A DNA stretch of 52,602 bases, from assembly GCA_905234815.1 (NCBI GenBank), contig CAJOIX010000001.1, positions 1 to 52,602 on the forward strand. The letters are read 5' to 3'. Below the pieces are notes generated by a model, which was not told the origin of the DNA, did no database searches, and saw only the letters and a program-made list of their open reading frames with translations. Both the position numbers and the translations under genes were made by a program. Source of the DNA: an uncultured Prevotella sp. (GTDB taxonomy: Bacteria > Bacteroidota > Bacteroidia > Bacteroidales > Bacteroidaceae). This document shows positions 10,512 through 19,372 of the stretch, piece after piece (the stretch's first letter is position 1; every line of letters begins with the position of its first letter).

Positions 10512-11351
10512 TTACTGCAAGCGGAACAATACGGGAACCGTATATTTCACACGCACGGTCTGGCCGTTCTGCTTACCAGGATTCCATCTAGGCATCATCT
10601 TGACTACGCGCATAGCTTCTTTGTCGAGCGAGGGGTCAACCGAGCGCACTACGCGCACATCGGTGATAGAACCATCGCGCTCAACCACGAAACCAATCTG
10701 CACACGGCCTTGAACGCCATTCTCCTGAGCCACAACGGGATATTTCACGTTGCTCTGCAAGAACTGCATCAGTGCGCCGTTACCACCAGGGAATGAAGGC
10801 ATTTCTTCTACTACGTCGAAGACTTTCTTAGCCACATCCTCTTTGGGTTCGGGTGGTGTGTTCACAGCAATATCATTACGAACGGCTTCTACCGTACGGT
10901 TTTGTGTACCTTCTTGGTCAACATTGCCTACAGCGGCCTTCTTGTCCAGGTCGTCCATCTGCTTCACCTGATTCTCTTCTTTCACGAGTTCGTCTTTCTT
11001 GATCACAGGTGCAGTGAACTTCTGAGTCTGGCGCACTTCAGGAATTTCCTTCTTAGGTTCAACCTTGGGCTGTACCTTTGGCTCTTCTTTCTTCTGCTTC
11101 TTGGCAGCTTCTTGGAGAGCTTTCAGCTCCATGGCCTGCATGTAAGCCATGCGAGCCTCTTCAGCCTTCTGCTGTTGTACTTTATATACAAGGAAACCAC
11201 CGATGCACAATGCAGCCACGAGCAGGATTACAATAGCCTTGATGTTGCGGAGAGAAGTGCCTTTACGAAGTGCATAAGCACCGTAGGCTTGGTTCTTTCC
11301 GTCGAACACCATGTCTACCCATTTAGGATCGTATAAATCTATTTTTGCCAT
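10512..11351 (-). CDS. tonB: TonB family energy transducer
   Basis: Couples the inner-membrane proton gradient to outer-membrane TonB-dependent transporters. The 279-residue protein has an N-terminal cytoplasmic stretch, one membrane segment (about 38-55, AIVILLVAALCIGGFLVY), a long Lys/Glu/Pro-rich periplasmic spacer (about 70-180), and a C-terminal TonB domain with FPGGNGALMQFLQSNVKYPV, GVQGRVQIGFVVERDGSI and MPRWNPGKQNGQTVRVKY. The first 30 residues (VDMVFDGKNQAYGAYALR) are typical of Bacteroidetes TonB. It follows the second exbD by 28 bases. Confidence 0.95.
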   Translation of the reverse strand: MAKIDLYDPKWVDMVFDGKNQAYGAYALRKGTSLRNIKAIVILLVAALCIGGFLVYKVQQQKAEEARMAYMQAMELKALQEAAKKQKKEEPKVQPKVEPKKEIPEVRQTQKFTAPVIKKDELVKEENQVKQMDDLDKKAAVGNVDQEGTQNRTVEAVRNDIAVNTPPEPKEDVAKKVFDVVEEMPSFPGGNGALMQFLQSNVKYPVVAQENGVQGRVQIGFVVERDGSITDVRVVRSVDPSLDKEAMRVVKMMPRWNPGKQNGQTVRVKYTVPVLFRLQ

Positions 11352-11379
11352 AGTTTTTACTTTCTGTTAGGATTATCGG

Positions 11380-12036
11380 TTAAAGACTGATACCACGGAG
11401 TTTGAGCAGGTGCTCATCGTCGGCACTAATCTTATCGATAACGTAAGTTCCGATACTCAAAATCTGCATTTCATCGAGAGCGTCAATCATGTTCTTGTAT
11501 GAAGCATTGTCGAGGGGCTTGATCACGATGGTAAGGGTAGGGATTTTTTCTCCGCCGAGGTTACCACCTTTGATTTTGCTGAGCTCTTTGTTGAAGATGC
11601 TGTCAATCTGCAGAGATTTGTCAGTCTGACGTTTCATCTTGAGCTCTTTCACAGCCAGTTCGATGCGCTTCACAGGCGTCGTACCGTTTTCAGTCTTGTG
11701 GTTGCGCAGTACTTCGCGGATACCATCCTTGCCGTTGCCCCATGATGCTTCTTTGAGCCATGCGGGGTTGTTGTATTCGGGGATACCTTCGCCGTAGTAC
11801 AGTTTGTTGTCGGCAGCCAGATAGAGTGTTACGGTTTCAGAAGCCTTGGCTTCGTTCTTCTGTTCTTCGAGAGTGTTTTTGTCATTACTGGGCATGGTCA
11901 GCTCCATGGTCTGGGGCTTACTCAGTGTGGTACAGAGCATGAAGAACGTGATAAGAAGCATAAGCATGTCCACCATCGGGGTGAAATCGACGCGCACATT
12001 TATTTTCTTCTGTTTGCTTTCTTTCTGCTTTGCCAT
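11380..12036 (-). CDS. exbD: Biopolymer transporter ExbD (second copy)
   Basis: Inner-membrane partner of ExbB and TonB. The protein has 218 residues with a short basic N-terminus and one membrane segment containing VDFTPMVDMLMLLITFFMLC, whose Asp is the proton-carrying residue of the family. The periplasmic domain is longer than in E. coli ExbD (141 residues). Its start codon overlaps the stop of the preceding exbD by one base (TAATG), so the pair is probably translationally coupled. Confidence 0.93.
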   Translation of the reverse strand: MAKQKESKQKKINVRVDFTPMVDMLMLLITFFMLCTTLSKPQTMELTMPSNDKNTLEEQKNEAKASETVTLYLAADNKLYYGEGIPEYNNPAWLKEASWGNGKDGIREVLRNHKTENGTTPVKRIELAVKELKMKRQTDKSLQIDSIFNKELSKIKGGNLGGEKIPTLTIVIKPLDNASYKNMIDALDEMQILSIGTYVIDKISADDEHLLKLRGISL

Positions 12037-12668
12037 TATTCGTCCTCCTGTTTTTTGAGGTTGGTAATCATGTAGTAATGACTTTCGTCCATATCTTGCA
12101 GTTCGCTCATGACGCGCTTAACGGTCTTGTATGGTGTCTTGGCATCAGCCTTGAGAGCAATCTTGATGTCTTCGTTCACCGTGCGAGCTGCTTGTACCCA
12201 CTGCTGGAATTCGCTCATGCCTCCGCTGATGGAGTCGAGGGGAATACCTTTAGTAGGCAGGATCTTCGAGCGGTTCTGGCTCGACTGTGCAAGGTAGCCT
12301 TTGAGTTCAGCGAGGGGCACACCGAATGTGCTTTCGCGCTTGAACACGTCCATCGACATAGCGTCGATATCAGGAACCATTTCTTGCAGAGCCTTGCCCA
12401 ATTGGTCGGTGTTGTCGATTTGCATAAACACCTGACCTTCTCCGGTTGGTTTACCGGCGGGGTCCAGTTCTGGGTTCACCAGAATGGTAAGTACGCCGTT
12501 TTCAGGCACCTTGATTTCCGATACTGATCCTGGGGTGTTAACTTTCACAGGCTCGTTCTTTACGAAAGTAGAGGTGAGCATGAAGAAAGTCAAGAGCAGG
12601 GTCATAACGTCGGACATAGGTGTCATGTCAATCCAGACGTCACTTTTCTTAACTTTTACTTTACCCAT
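12036..12668 (-). CDS. exbD: Biopolymer transporter ExbD (first copy)
   Basis: A 210-residue ExbD with the membrane segment WIDMTPMSDVMTLLLTFFML near residues 12-31. The Asp residues of DMTPMSD include the one thought to carry protons. The periplasmic part differs strongly from the second copy, so this is an old duplication and not a recent one. It lies 31 bases after exbB and overlaps the next exbD by one base. Two ExbD paralogues allow a mixed ExbD dimer inside one ExbB ring (inference). Confidence 0.93.
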   Translation of the reverse strand: MGKVKVKKSDVWIDMTPMSDVMTLLLTFFMLTSTFVKNEPVKVNTPGSVSEIKVPENGVLTILVNPELDPAGKPTGEGQVFMQIDNTDQLGKALQEMVPDIDAMSMDVFKRESTFGVPLAELKGYLAQSSQNRSKILPTKGIPLDSISGGMSEFQQWVQAARTVNEDIKIALKADAKTPYKTVKRVMSELQDMDESHYYMITNLKKQEDE

Positions 12669-12699
12669 AGCGATAAATGTTTTAAAGGGTTAGCAAAAA

Positions 12700-13533
12700 T
12701 TAAGCCTCATCTGTGTGGTTTGCTTCGAAGGTCTGAGCGATTGAATAACCTACTTCGTCGAGTGCGAAGGTGAGTTTGTCAACTTTATTGGTGTAGTAGT
12801 TGTATGCTACCACTGCGCACCATGATGTACCGATACCGAAGGCAGTGTTGATCAGAGCCTCAGAGATACCAGCCGACAGAGCAGCAGAGTCAGCACCACC
12901 ACCTGCAGACAGAGCAGAGAATGAACGGATCATACCTACCACAGTACCGAGCAGACCGGTCAGTGTACCCAGTGTAACGATGGTAGCGATGATGGGGAGG
13001 TTCATGGTCAGTGTAGGCATTTCGAGCTGAGTAGCTTCTTCGTGAGCCTGAGTGATCTTAGAAACCTTCTGAGCCTTCTTCAGCTTAGCGTTTTCGGGAG
13101 CTTCCATAGCTTTGTAAGCTTTCAGCGAAGCGCCTACTACGTTAGCTACAGAACCTTGCTGCTTGTCGCAGAGTTGCTGAGCCTTTGCGAAATCGTTTTC
13201 GTTCAGAGCTTTCTTGATGTCTGCTACGAACTTGGGCAGAGCGCCTTTACCGAAGGCGGTCTTCAGAGCGAGAGCACGCTCGATGGCCATTGCCAGCACG
13301 GTGAGCAGCAGAGAGTGGATAACGGGCACAATGATACCACCCTTAAAGATTGTTCCCCAAACGTCGATAGGCTGTGCTTTGGAAGCGTCAGCGAAGTGAG
13401 TCTCCGAACCGAACCAGGTGAAGAACAATGTGAAAGCGATGATAGCGCATACTACGATGATCCAGAATGCACCACGTACTCCTTGGAAGCCCTGAGATTT
13501 CTTTGGGCTAGCTTGTTTTGTTGTTGTTGCCAT
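12700..13533 (-). CDS. exbB: MotA/TolQ/ExbB proton channel protein
   Basis: The pentameric channel of the TonB motor. The 277-residue protein has an N-terminal membrane segment (about 22-44), a second around 67-85 (GGIIVPVIHSLLLTVLAMAIE) and a C-terminal pair near 170-245, with LGTLTGLLGTVVGMIRSFSAL, the MotA/TolQ/ExbB signature, and ISEALINTAFGIGTSW. It is the first gene of the six-gene cluster. A -7-like TATCTTTG lies at 13661-13668. Confidence 0.95.
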   Translation of the reverse strand: MATTTKQASPKKSQGFQGVRGAFWIIVVCAIIAFTLFFTWFGSETHFADASKAQPIDVWGTIFKGGIIVPVIHSLLLTVLAMAIERALALKTAFGKGALPKFVADIKKALNENDFAKAQQLCDKQQGSVANVVGASLKAYKAMEAPENAKLKKAQKVSKITQAHEEATQLEMPTLTMNLPIIATIVTLGTLTGLLGTVVGMIRSFSALSAGGGADSAALSAGISEALINTAFGIGTSWCAVVAYNYYTNKVDKLTFALDEVGYSIAQTFEANHTDEA

Positions 13534-13660
13534 AATAATAATTTAATTAGGTTTATAAAAAAGATGAAATAAAAAATACGTTTGATTTTCAGATTATTAG
13601 GTTTTCTTGCGGTCTCTGTTCAAAGTTGTAAGCTCGACAGATTTTTCGCGCTTTAATACG

Positions 13661-13668
13661 CAAAGATA
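13661..13668 (-). promoter_or_regulatory. Probable -7 element of the exbB operon
   Basis: TATCTTTG on the minus strand fits TAnnTTTG and lies 128 bases before the exbB start. No good TTTG is found at the -33 position, so the assignment is weak. Confidence 0.4.
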
Positions 13669-13767
13669 GCAATAAATGCATAATTCCGCACTTTGTTAAG
13701 AAGTTTTAACAGTTTATTTTTTTTCTTGGTGCATTATTTCTCTCAATGCCCTGTGCGTATTGTCGGC

Positions 13768-14979
13768 TTATTTGAGGTGCAGGGTGTGTCCCATGCGGTC
13801 GCGTTTGGTCCTGAGATAGTGTTCGTTATAGGGATTGGGCGTCACTTCTATAGGTACGTTTTCTACGATTTCCAGTCCGTAGGCTTCCAGTCCGACGCGT
13901 TTCACGGGATTGTTGGTGAGGAGTCGCATCTTGTGAACGCCGAGGTGGCGAAGCATTTGTGCGCCGCACCCATAGTCGCGCTCGTCGGGTTTGAAGCCGA
14001 GATGTGTGTTGGCATCGACGGTGTCGAGTCCTTGTTCTTGCAGTTTGTAAGCGCGTATCTTGTTCATGAGTCCGATGCCGCGGCCTTCTTGCTGCATATA
14101 GATCACTACGCCTTTGCCTTCTTTTTCGATGGCTTCCATGGCGCGATGCAGTTGCTCTCCGCAATCGCAGCGTTTGCTGCCGAGTATATCGCCAGTGGCA
14201 CAGGATGAGTGAACGCGAACGAGTAGCGGCTCGTCTTCCTTCCAGGTGCCTTTCACGAGCGCCATGTGTTCCAGTCCGTTGCTTTTCTGCCGGAAGGGAA
14301 TGAGGTGGAAGTGTCCATGCTCGGTGGGCATATCCACTTCTTCGCCTACTTCGATGAGTGATTCTTTCTGCAGGCGGTAAGCAATCAAGTCTTTAATGGT
14401 GATGATATTCAAGCCCCACTCTTTGGCTTTTTCTTGTAGTTGCGGCATCCGGGCCATGGTGCCGTCTTCGTTCATGATTTCGATGAGCGCGCCGGCAGGA
14501 TAGAGCCCTGCGAGTTTGCAGAGGTCAATGGCTGCTTCGGTGTGTCCGCTGCGTCGGAGCACTCCGTTGTCTTGTGCATAGAGCGGATTGATGTGTCCTG
14601 GCCGTCCGAATTGTTCGGGCTTGATGTTGGGATTGGCCAGTGCCTGAATGGTGGCGGCTCGGTCGTGGGCCGATACGCCGGTGGTGCAGCCTTCGAGCAG
14701 GTCGATGGTCACGGTGAAGGGTGTGCCGAGCACGGAAGTGTTGTTAGCCACCTGATGGGGGAGGTTCAGCTCTTCGCAGCGGCTCATGGTGATGGGTGCG
14801 CAGAGCACTCCGCGAGCGTTTTTGAGCATGAAGTTGACTTTCTCTGGCGTCACCTTTTCGGCTGCGATAATGAGGTCACCTTCGTTTTCGCGGTCTTCAT
14901 CATCGACCACGATGACGAAGCGTCCCTCCCGTATATCGTCAATGGCTTGTTCTATTGTGCTGAGTTTAATTGTTTCCAT
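13768..14979 (-). CDS. ribBA: Bifunctional DHBP synthase / GTP cyclohydrolase II
   Basis: Makes both riboflavin precursors: 3,4-dihydroxy-2-butanone 4-phosphate from ribulose 5-phosphate and the pyrimidine intermediate from GTP. The N-terminal RibB half (about 1-205) shows [15 protein letters not shown] and [27 protein letters not shown]. The C-terminal RibA half has [20 protein letters not shown], whose Cys residues bind zinc, then [21 protein letters not shown]. The length of 403 is normal. It overlaps the upstream LptF/G gene by 14 bases, so it is co-transcribed and has no leader of its own for an FMN riboswitch. Confidence 0.97.
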   Translation of the reverse strand: METIKLSTIEQAIDDIREGRFVIVVDDEDRENEGDLIIAAEKVTPEKVNFMLKNARGVLCAPITMSRCEELNLPHQVANNTSVLGTPFTVTIDLLEGCTTGVSAHDRAATIQALANPNIKPEQFGRPGHINPLYAQDNGVLRRSGHTEAAIDLCKLAGLYPAGALIEIMNEDGTMARMPQLQEKAKEWGLNIITIKDLIAYRLQKESLIEVGEEVDMPTEHGHFHLIPFRQKSNGLEHMALVKGTWKEDEPLLVRVHSSCATGDILGSKRCDCGEQLHRAMEAIEKEGKGVVIYMQQEGRGIGLMNKIRAYKLQEQGLDTVDANTHLGFKPDERDYGCGAQMLRHLGVHKMRLLTNNPVKRVGLEAYGLEIVENVPIEVTPNPYNEHYLRTKRDRMGHTLHLK

Positions 14980-16873
14980 ATTTTGCTTTTATTTCTTCTA
15001 TCACGTTGGCGTTCAGGCGGCGAATGGTGTGCAGGTTTTTCTCCAGTCGGAGTCTGAACATCCACATACGCAGATAGAGTATAGTTCCTACGGGGAAGAT
15101 GATGGCTGCTACGATGTTCATCCATTGGTGGTCGAAGGGCCGCGTGTGTGCTTTCTCAGACAGTATGGGGTATTGGCTGAGTGTGTGGAGGATGAACCTG
15201 TTGCGTGTGTTGGCCAAATCGTCAATCACTTCTTCGAGTTCATTGGCAATGGTGGCTATCTTGTTGTCTTCGCGATACTGGAAGAATACTTTCTTCGGGT
15301 TGGGTGCTTTTTTCAGATTGTGGTGCTCGTCGTAGGCTGCCACGCGCTCACTGATGCTTTGCAGTTTGCTGACATCTTCAAGATAGTGTGGTGCCTCGAT
15401 AATGACTTCTTTTCCGTAGGTGCCGCGTGTGAGTGGCAGTCCGAGCACTCGACGGAAGAGGCTGACCCACAGGTCTTTGTTGAACACCACGGAGTCGTTG
15501 TTGGCCTTATAAGTGATCCATACGGCGAAAGGCGCGAGTATGGACGGCGCCAGCGATTTACCGAACCAGATGGCCCATAGTCCTTGTCGGGCCATGCGGT
15601 AGCCTACGTTGTCGAGCACATAATAGAATATGTACACGATAACGGCAATGAGCACGGGAAATCCCAGTCCGCCTTTGCGTATGATGGAGCCGAGCGGTGC
15701 GCCGATGAAGAAGAAGATGAGGCAGAGCAGCGCCACGGTCACTTTGTTGATCACTTCTATGCGGTGCTGGCGTATGAAGAAGTCGCCGGTGGAAGTGACG
15801 AGCGCCTTGAATTCGAGGTCGTTCACTGAGCGGCGTGCCATTTGCAGCGCCTCGTGTAGCGCCTTGCGCTGTTCGTCGGGAGTGAGGTGGGCGCGCAGGG
15901 TGTCGAAGTTGATTTTGTTGTCTTTCGCGTATTGAATGGCGGCGATGGAGTCCTTCTTCGAGAGTTCTCCCATGTGGAAATACATTCGCCGCACTTCGCT
16001 GAGGAATACGCGGCCTACGCTGTCGTTGTCCTGCTTGAGCGAGTCCATGTCGTTGCGTATGGTCTCGATACTTTTACCGCGCGCATTGTTAGAAAGGAAG
16101 GAGGCGTCGGCCATGTTGAAATCGCCGTCGAACTCGAAGATGATTTTCTTCGACACGAACGACTCGCGACGATAGGGAACAGAGGCTGTTCCGGCCGTTT
16201 CCTGCGAGCGCATATTCTCAAACCATTCGCCGTTCCAGAGTGTGAGCACCAGGTGTTTCTTCTCTGCTGTTGACTGCAGCATACCGGAGTCGGCCAGGAT
16301 AATGGCCTGATCTTCGTAGCCACCGGTCATGCGGTAGATCATGATGCCGTAGAGTTTGCCGGTGTCGAGATTCTTCTTTTGTACGTAGATATTGCTGTTG
16401 GGTATGCCGTCGTAGAAGACGCCTTCGGGTATTTCGAGCTCCGGACTCTTTTGCTTCATCGACACGATGAGCTGCGCAATCTTGTTGTTGGCCTTCGGAC
16501 CGATGCTGTTTTGGAAATAGAACGACAGTACCGTCACGGCCACGGTGAAGATGATGAGCCCGCGAAAGGCTTGCAGGAGCGAGATGCCGGCGGCCTTGAT
16601 GGCGGTGAGCTCGCTGCTTTCACCCAGATTGCCGAAGGTGATGAGCGAGGCGAGCAGAATGGCCAGCGGGAGTGCTTGCGGCACGAGCATGATGCCGAGA
16701 TACCAGAACAGCTGCCCGAGCACATCGATGGTGAGTCCCTTGCCAATCAGTTCGTCAATGTGTACCCACATGAATTGCATCATCAGCACAAACTGGCAGA
16801 TGAAGAAGGTGGCCACAAAGAGCAGCAGAAACTGCTTCAATATAAAAATATCGAGTTTCTTAAATATCTTCAT
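14966..16873 (-). CDS. LptF/LptG family lipopolysaccharide export permease
   Basis: Inner-membrane permease of the YjgP/YjgQ family, which extracts LPS for transport with LptB. Membrane segments lie near residues 12-35, 55-80 and 100-122 ([20 protein letters not shown]) and again in the second half ([30 protein letters not shown] and [14 protein letters not shown]). The periplasmic jellyroll lies between them. At 635 residues it is far longer than E. coli LptF/G (about 360), mainly through a C-terminal extension, a feature I associate with this phylum. F or G cannot be told apart. It follows the START-domain gene by 19 bases. Confidence 0.88.
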   Translation of the reverse strand: MKIFKKLDIFILKQFLLLFVATFFICQFVLMMQFMWVHIDELIGKGLTIDVLGQLFWYLGIMLVPQALPLAILLASLITFGNLGESSELTAIKAAGISLLQAFRGLIIFTVAVTVLSFYFQNSIGPKANNKIAQLIVSMKQKSPELEIPEGVFYDGIPNSNIYVQKKNLDTGKLYGIMIYRMTGGYEDQAIILADSGMLQSTAEKKHLVLTLWNGEWFENMRSQETAGTASVPYRRESFVSKKIIFEFDGDFNMADASFLSNNARGKSIETIRNDMDSLKQDNDSVGRVFLSEVRRMYFHMGELSKKDSIAAIQYAKDNKINFDTLRAHLTPDEQRKALHEALQMARRSVNDLEFKALVTSTGDFFIRQHRIEVINKVTVALLCLIFFFIGAPLGSIIRKGGLGFPVLIAVIVYIFYYVLDNVGYRMARQGLWAIWFGKSLAPSILAPFAVWITYKANNDSVVFNKDLWVSLFRRVLGLPLTRGTYGKEVIIEAPHYLEDVSKLQSISERVAAYDEHHNLKKAPNPKKVFFQYREDNKIATIANELEEVIDDLANTRNRFILHTLSQYPILSEKAHTRPFDHQWMNIVAAIIFPVGTILYLRMWMFRLRLEKNLHTIRRLNANVIEEIKAKYGNN

Positions 16874-16892
16874 TTCTCAACTCTCAACTTGC

Positions 16893-17291
16893 TTACATAC
16901 CGGCATTGCGGTGGAGGCGGTCGAAATTGTCTTCCCAGAGGTCAGCCAGCGAGTCTATGTCTTCCTCGTCTGCAAAATCGGTCACGTTGAGGAGATACTC
17001 GTTGGTCAGGTCGTTGTGCTTGATGCGCATTTCCAGAAATGCTGTGCTGTCTTCATCGTCTTCCCAGCGCAGGCGCACATAGTTGTTTTTGATGCGCTTC
17101 AGAATTTGTGCGCGGCGTATTTCGTGGTGCCGGTGCAGATCGCCCCAAGTGAAGATCAGAAAGCCCTGTTCTTCTTTCACGTCGTCGGCCAGCCAGGTCG
17201 AGAGCCCTTCAGCCGTACTGATATGCTCCCAAATGGCGCTGAGCGATTGTGAGCGCAAGGGGTGTTCAATATAGAGTCGTTCTTTTTTCAT
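16893..17291 (-). CDS. START-like (SRPBCC/AHSA1-type) domain protein
   Basis: A 132-residue protein beginning MKKERLYIEHPLRSQSLSAIW at 17291. The pattern of a short strand, helix, TAEGLSTWLADDV, then strands with FTWGD and VRLRWEDDEDSTAFLEMRI resembles the helix-grip START/AHSA1 fold, which binds a hydrophobic ligand in a cavity. The tail is acidic. The function is unknown. Its position as first gene before an LPS permease and ribBA is suggestive but not decisive. An in-frame ATG 17 codons upstream lies beyond the promoter's -7 element and is less likely. Confidence 0.75.
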   Translation of the reverse strand: MKKERLYIEHPLRSQSLSAIWEHISTAEGLSTWLADDVKEEQGFLIFTWGDLHRHHEIRRAQILKRIKNNYVRLRWEDDEDSTAFLEMRIKHNDLTNEYLLNVTDFADEEDIDSLADLWEDNFDRLHRNAGM

Positions 17292-17312
17292 TCCGGTTTC
17301 CTCCGTTTTGGG

Positions 17313-17344
17313 CAAAGGTACGAAAACTCGCGCGAAATGCAAAA
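17313..17344 (-). promoter_or_regulatory. Proximal promoter of the START-lptF/G-ribBA operon
   Basis: On the minus strand TTTTG (17344-17340), 19 bases, then TACCTTTG (17320-17313) match the consensus. The start codon at 17291 is 21 bases downstream of the -7 element. Confidence 0.7.
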
Positions 17345-17395
17345 GGAAAGGCTGCTTTTCTTTCCATTTCGGCGCGGAGTCTGTTCAACAAAAGC

Positions 17396-17427
17396 CAAAG
17401 GTACAAAAAAACTCTGCTGAACACAAA
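17396..17427 (-). promoter_or_regulatory. Distal, duplicated promoter of the same operon
   Basis: CTTTGTG (17428-17422) and TACCTTTG (17403-17396) with 20 bases between them form a second promoter exactly 83 bases upstream of the first. The two share CAAAGGTACRAAAAACTC-like surroundings on the plus strand, so they look like a tandem duplication. Confidence 0.5.
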
Positions 17428-17463
17428 GGTTGCAGGTTGAAAATTTAAATTTTTCACGAATTC

Positions 17464-17494
17464 TTTGTGGGAATAATTTTTTTTTATACTTTTG
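17464..17494 (+). promoter_or_regulatory. Promoter of tRNA(CAT)
   Basis: TTTG (17464-17467), 19 bases, then TACTTTTG (17487-17494), a good match to the Bacteroidetes consensus. The tRNA begins 24 bases after it. Confidence 0.75.
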
Positions 17495-17517
17495 CAACCG
17501 CTTTCGGACAAACCGAT

Positions 17518-17591
17518 GGCGGGGTAGCTCAGCTGGTTAGAGCGTCGGATTCATAATCCGGAGGTCGTGGGATCGTGCCCCACCCCCGCTA
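17518..17591 (+). tRNA. tRNA with anticodon CAT (elongator Met, or Ile after lysidine modification)
   Basis: A full cloverleaf of 74 bases can be drawn. The acceptor 17518-17524 pairs with 17584-17590, with a G-U first pair; the discriminator is A17591. The D arm GCTC/GAGC is at 17527-17543. The anticodon stem TCGGA/TCCGG carries loop TTCATAA with CAT at 17552-17554. The T stem GTGGG/CCCAC is at 17567-17583. CCA is not encoded. It is not the initiator: there is no GGG/CCC run in the anticodon stem and no unpaired first pair. The T loop is ATCGTGC, where T54 and A58 are exchanged for A54 and T58. Confidence 0.93.
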
Positions 17592-17595
17592 CAGA

Positions 17596-17630
17596 AAGGC
17601 TTCATCATCAACATGATGGAGCCTTTTTTT
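17596..17630 (+). terminator. Terminator of the tRNA gene
   Basis: AAGGCTTCATCAT (17597-17609) and ATGATGGAGCCTT form a stem with loop CAAC, followed by TTTTTTT, directly after the tRNA. Confidence 0.85.
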
Positions 17631-17667
17631 GTGTTCTCCGGAGAGGGGTGCTAAACTCTCGTTTTTC

Positions 17668-17748
17668 AAAAGCTATGCTTTCGGGCTCCAAAAGGATAGC
17701 TTTTGCGTTCTGAAAGCATAGCTTTTGACGTGTAAAAGCATAGCTTTT
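17668..17748. repeat. 22-base-period palindromic array 3 (4 units)
   Basis: Units start at 17668, 17690, 17712 and 17734: AAAAGCTATGCTTTC, AAAAGGATAGCTTTT, GAAAGCATAGCTTTT, AAAAGCATAGCTTTT. Spacers are GGGCTCC, GCGTTCT and GACGTGT. The left flank CTCGTTTTTC is identical to that of array 4. The right flank is GGAAGG. It lies between the tRNA terminator and the promoter of the LolA-like gene. Confidence 0.9.
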
Positions 17749-17839
17749 GGAAGGTAAAAGTTAAAACGCTGAAAATCAATCACTTGCAAACGGTGATTTT
17801 TTCAATCCTCTTTCGCGCTGATTTTCTGCGAAAAAACCG

Positions 17840-17847
17840 TACATTTG
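17840..17847 (+). promoter_or_regulatory. Probable -7 element of the LolA-like gene
   Basis: TACATTTG lies 20 bases before the ATG at 17868. The -33 region is poor (TTTCG). The element makes the in-frame ATG at 17784 an unlikely start. Confidence 0.45.
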
Positions 17848-17867
17848 TCGCAAAATTTATCAGGACA

Positions 17868-18512
17868 ATGAAAATCTTTTCGCGCGCACGCATACATTAT
17901 TTTATTTTATGCGTGCTGATGCTTCCGCTTGGCCTGCTGCTGGTCAATCCCCTTCCGAGTTCGGCCCAGCAGTCGCAGTTGTCGGCCCGAACCGTCGTGA
18001 ACCGCACCCGTGCCTATATGTCGCACGCCGGCGGCGTACGGCTTCATTTCCACTGCAAGGCTCTCGGGCTCTACAATTATTCCGGCGATATGCTCATCAA
18101 GGACAATAAGTCGATGCTCATCAGCGAGCGACACACCGTTTGGAACAACGGTCAGGTGGCCTGGGCGCTGGACAAGGCCAAGAACACGGTGACCATCAGC
18201 AACCCCAAGAATGAGCAGAACAACCGCATAGCCGACCAGCTGGCCATTGTTGACAACTGCGACCTGACCATCGCCTCGGCAGGCAACAACTGGCGCATCA
18301 CGCTCAAACCCCGCACGCGCATGGGATTCTTCAATCGCGGCGAAGTGCTCATAGATAAGAAAACCTACTATCCCACACAGCTCCGACTGCGCTATCTGAC
18401 CATCTGGATCACCGTGAATATCAGCAATTTTTCTCTGCAGGAATATCCCGACGCGCTCTTCACTTTCGACCGAAAGAAATACCCCACCGCCAAAATCATT
18501 GACAAGCGGTAG
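17868..18512 (+). CDS. LolA-like periplasmic outer-membrane lipoprotein carrier
   Basis: A 214-residue protein with a signal peptide (ARIHYFILCVLMLPLGLLL to about residue 33, cleavage near SSAQQ) and no lipobox. The mature part resembles the LolA half-barrel fold: GGVRLHFHCKALGLYNYSGDMLIKDNKSMLI, then HTVWNNGQVAWALDKAKNTVTIS, which recalls the LolA W-x-Y-D/N region. LolA ferries lipoproteins from the inner to the outer membrane. In this phylum several LolA-like proteins coexist, so carrier function is only likely. It is a single gene between the tRNA array and a bidirectional terminator. Confidence 0.75.
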   Translation: MKIFSRARIHYFILCVLMLPLGLLLVNPLPSSAQQSQLSARTVVNRTRAYMSHAGGVRLHFHCKALGLYNYSGDMLIKDNKSMLISERHTVWNNGQVAWALDKAKNTVTISNPKNEQNNRIADQLAIVDNCDLTIASAGNNWRITLKPRTRMGFFNRGEVLIDKKTYYPTQLRLRYLTIWITVNISNFSLQEYPDALFTFDRKKYPTAKIIDKR

Positions 18513-18569
18513 GGCAAAGCGCCCAAATCAACGATGTCGCAGCGAAAATAATCCCCGAAATCCATACAA

Positions 18570-18606
18570 AAAACTGTCCTCTTGACGAGCAAGAGGACAG
18601 TTTTCT
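18570..18606. terminator. Bidirectional terminator between convergent genes
   Basis: A perfect 15-base stem, AAAACTGTCCTCTTG (18570-18584) with CAAGAGGACAGTTTT (18590-18604), and loop ACGAG. It has A and T runs on both sides and serves the LolA-like gene and the convergent lipoprotein gene. The stem shares AAGAGGACAG with the terminator at 7839. Confidence 0.9.
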
Positions 18607-18637
18607 TTTGGTTTACAATCAGCTGATAAACAAGCGG

Positions 18638-19189
18638 TTAGTTCTTTCTTATCTGTCTTACGGGCATTGTTTGCCGGGCGCCTTTCTGCGCTTCGCCCAG
18701 ATTGCTGGAGGCAGGTGCATAGTAGTCGCCGTAGTAGTAACTATCCCAGTTAGGCGAATCAACGTGGTAGAGGTCAAAGTACACGCGAGTGTCACCATCG
18801 TAGATGAATCCGCGGAACCGAGTGTCTCTCAGCTTATATTCGTAGATGGTCAGATCGGTGTTTTCCTCTACGAAGTGAATCTGAATTTCTCTGTCGCGCA
18901 CCTTCCATGTGATGTGGTTAGCCACATAGTTGCGTCCCCAGCCGTAGGTATCGTAGTGGTCAACCCAGTAGCCGTCGCCGCGGGCATTGCGGAAAGGATT
19001 GCGGTCGAAATAGATTTCGGAGTAAGACGAATCGTAAGTCACGCCGTTGTAGATGTGCTGCATATACATATTGCCGCGCCAAGTGCCTTCGAGCGTGCCG
19101 GCTATGTATTCATCGTCGTCGCAAGAAGACAGCGAGAAGCAGGCGGCGCACAGCAATGCACAAGAGAGGAGAGAGTAAAACTTTTTCAT
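18638..19189 (-). CDS. Lipoprotein of unknown function
   Basis: A 183-residue protein beginning MKKFYSLLSCALLCAACFSL with lipobox LSSCDDDEY, so a surface or periplasmic lipoprotein. The acidic residues right after Cys may act as a surface-export signal of the kind known in Bacteroidetes. The mature part is rich in Tyr, Asp and Arg, with strands such as LEGTWRGNMYM, HITWKVRDREIQIHFVEEN and LTIYEYKLRDTRFRGFIYD. This resembles a small beta-barrel of the lipocalin type, but I do not recognise a family. It is convergent with the LolA-like gene and divergent from the peroxidase gene. Confidence 0.8.
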   Translation of the reverse strand: MKKFYSLLSCALLCAACFSLSSCDDDEYIAGTLEGTWRGNMYMQHIYNGVTYDSSYSEIYFDRNPFRNARGDGYWVDHYDTYGWGRNYVANHITWKVRDREIQIHFVEENTDLTIYEYKLRDTRFRGFIYDGDTRVYFDLYHVDSPNWDSYYYGDYYAPASSNLGEAQKGARQTMPVRQIRKN

Positions 19190-19336
19190 ATTTGTGAGCA
19201 TTTAAAGGTTTAACTGATGCAAATGTAGTGAAAGTCCACCGCACTGGCAAGCGCAAATCCCTATTCTTGTTTAGGGAAATACCTATTTTCCGATAAAAAT
19301 CATCGGCAGGTGCTTTTCTGTTTCGTTTAAAATAAC

Positions 19337-19344
19337 TATATTTG
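19337..19344 (+). promoter_or_regulatory. Probable -7 element of the peroxidase-trxB pair
   Basis: TATATTTG lies 28 bases before the ATG at 19373. TTTTCTG about 19 bases upstream is an imperfect -33 element. Confidence 0.5.
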
Positions 19345-19372
19345 CACTATAACTACATCATGTAAAAAGATT

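Noticed and set aside
14966..15000. An FMN riboswitch before ribBA
   Set aside because: ribBA overlaps the upstream gene by 14 bases, leaving no room for a leader.
17518..17591. Initiator tRNA-fMet
   Set aside because: The anticodon stem lacks the three G-C pairs of initiators and the first acceptor pair is G-U, not a C-A mismatch.
17756..17775. A fifth unit of array 3
   Set aside because: AAAAGTTAAAACGCT keeps the 22-base register and the first five bases only; the right arm is absent, so it was not counted.
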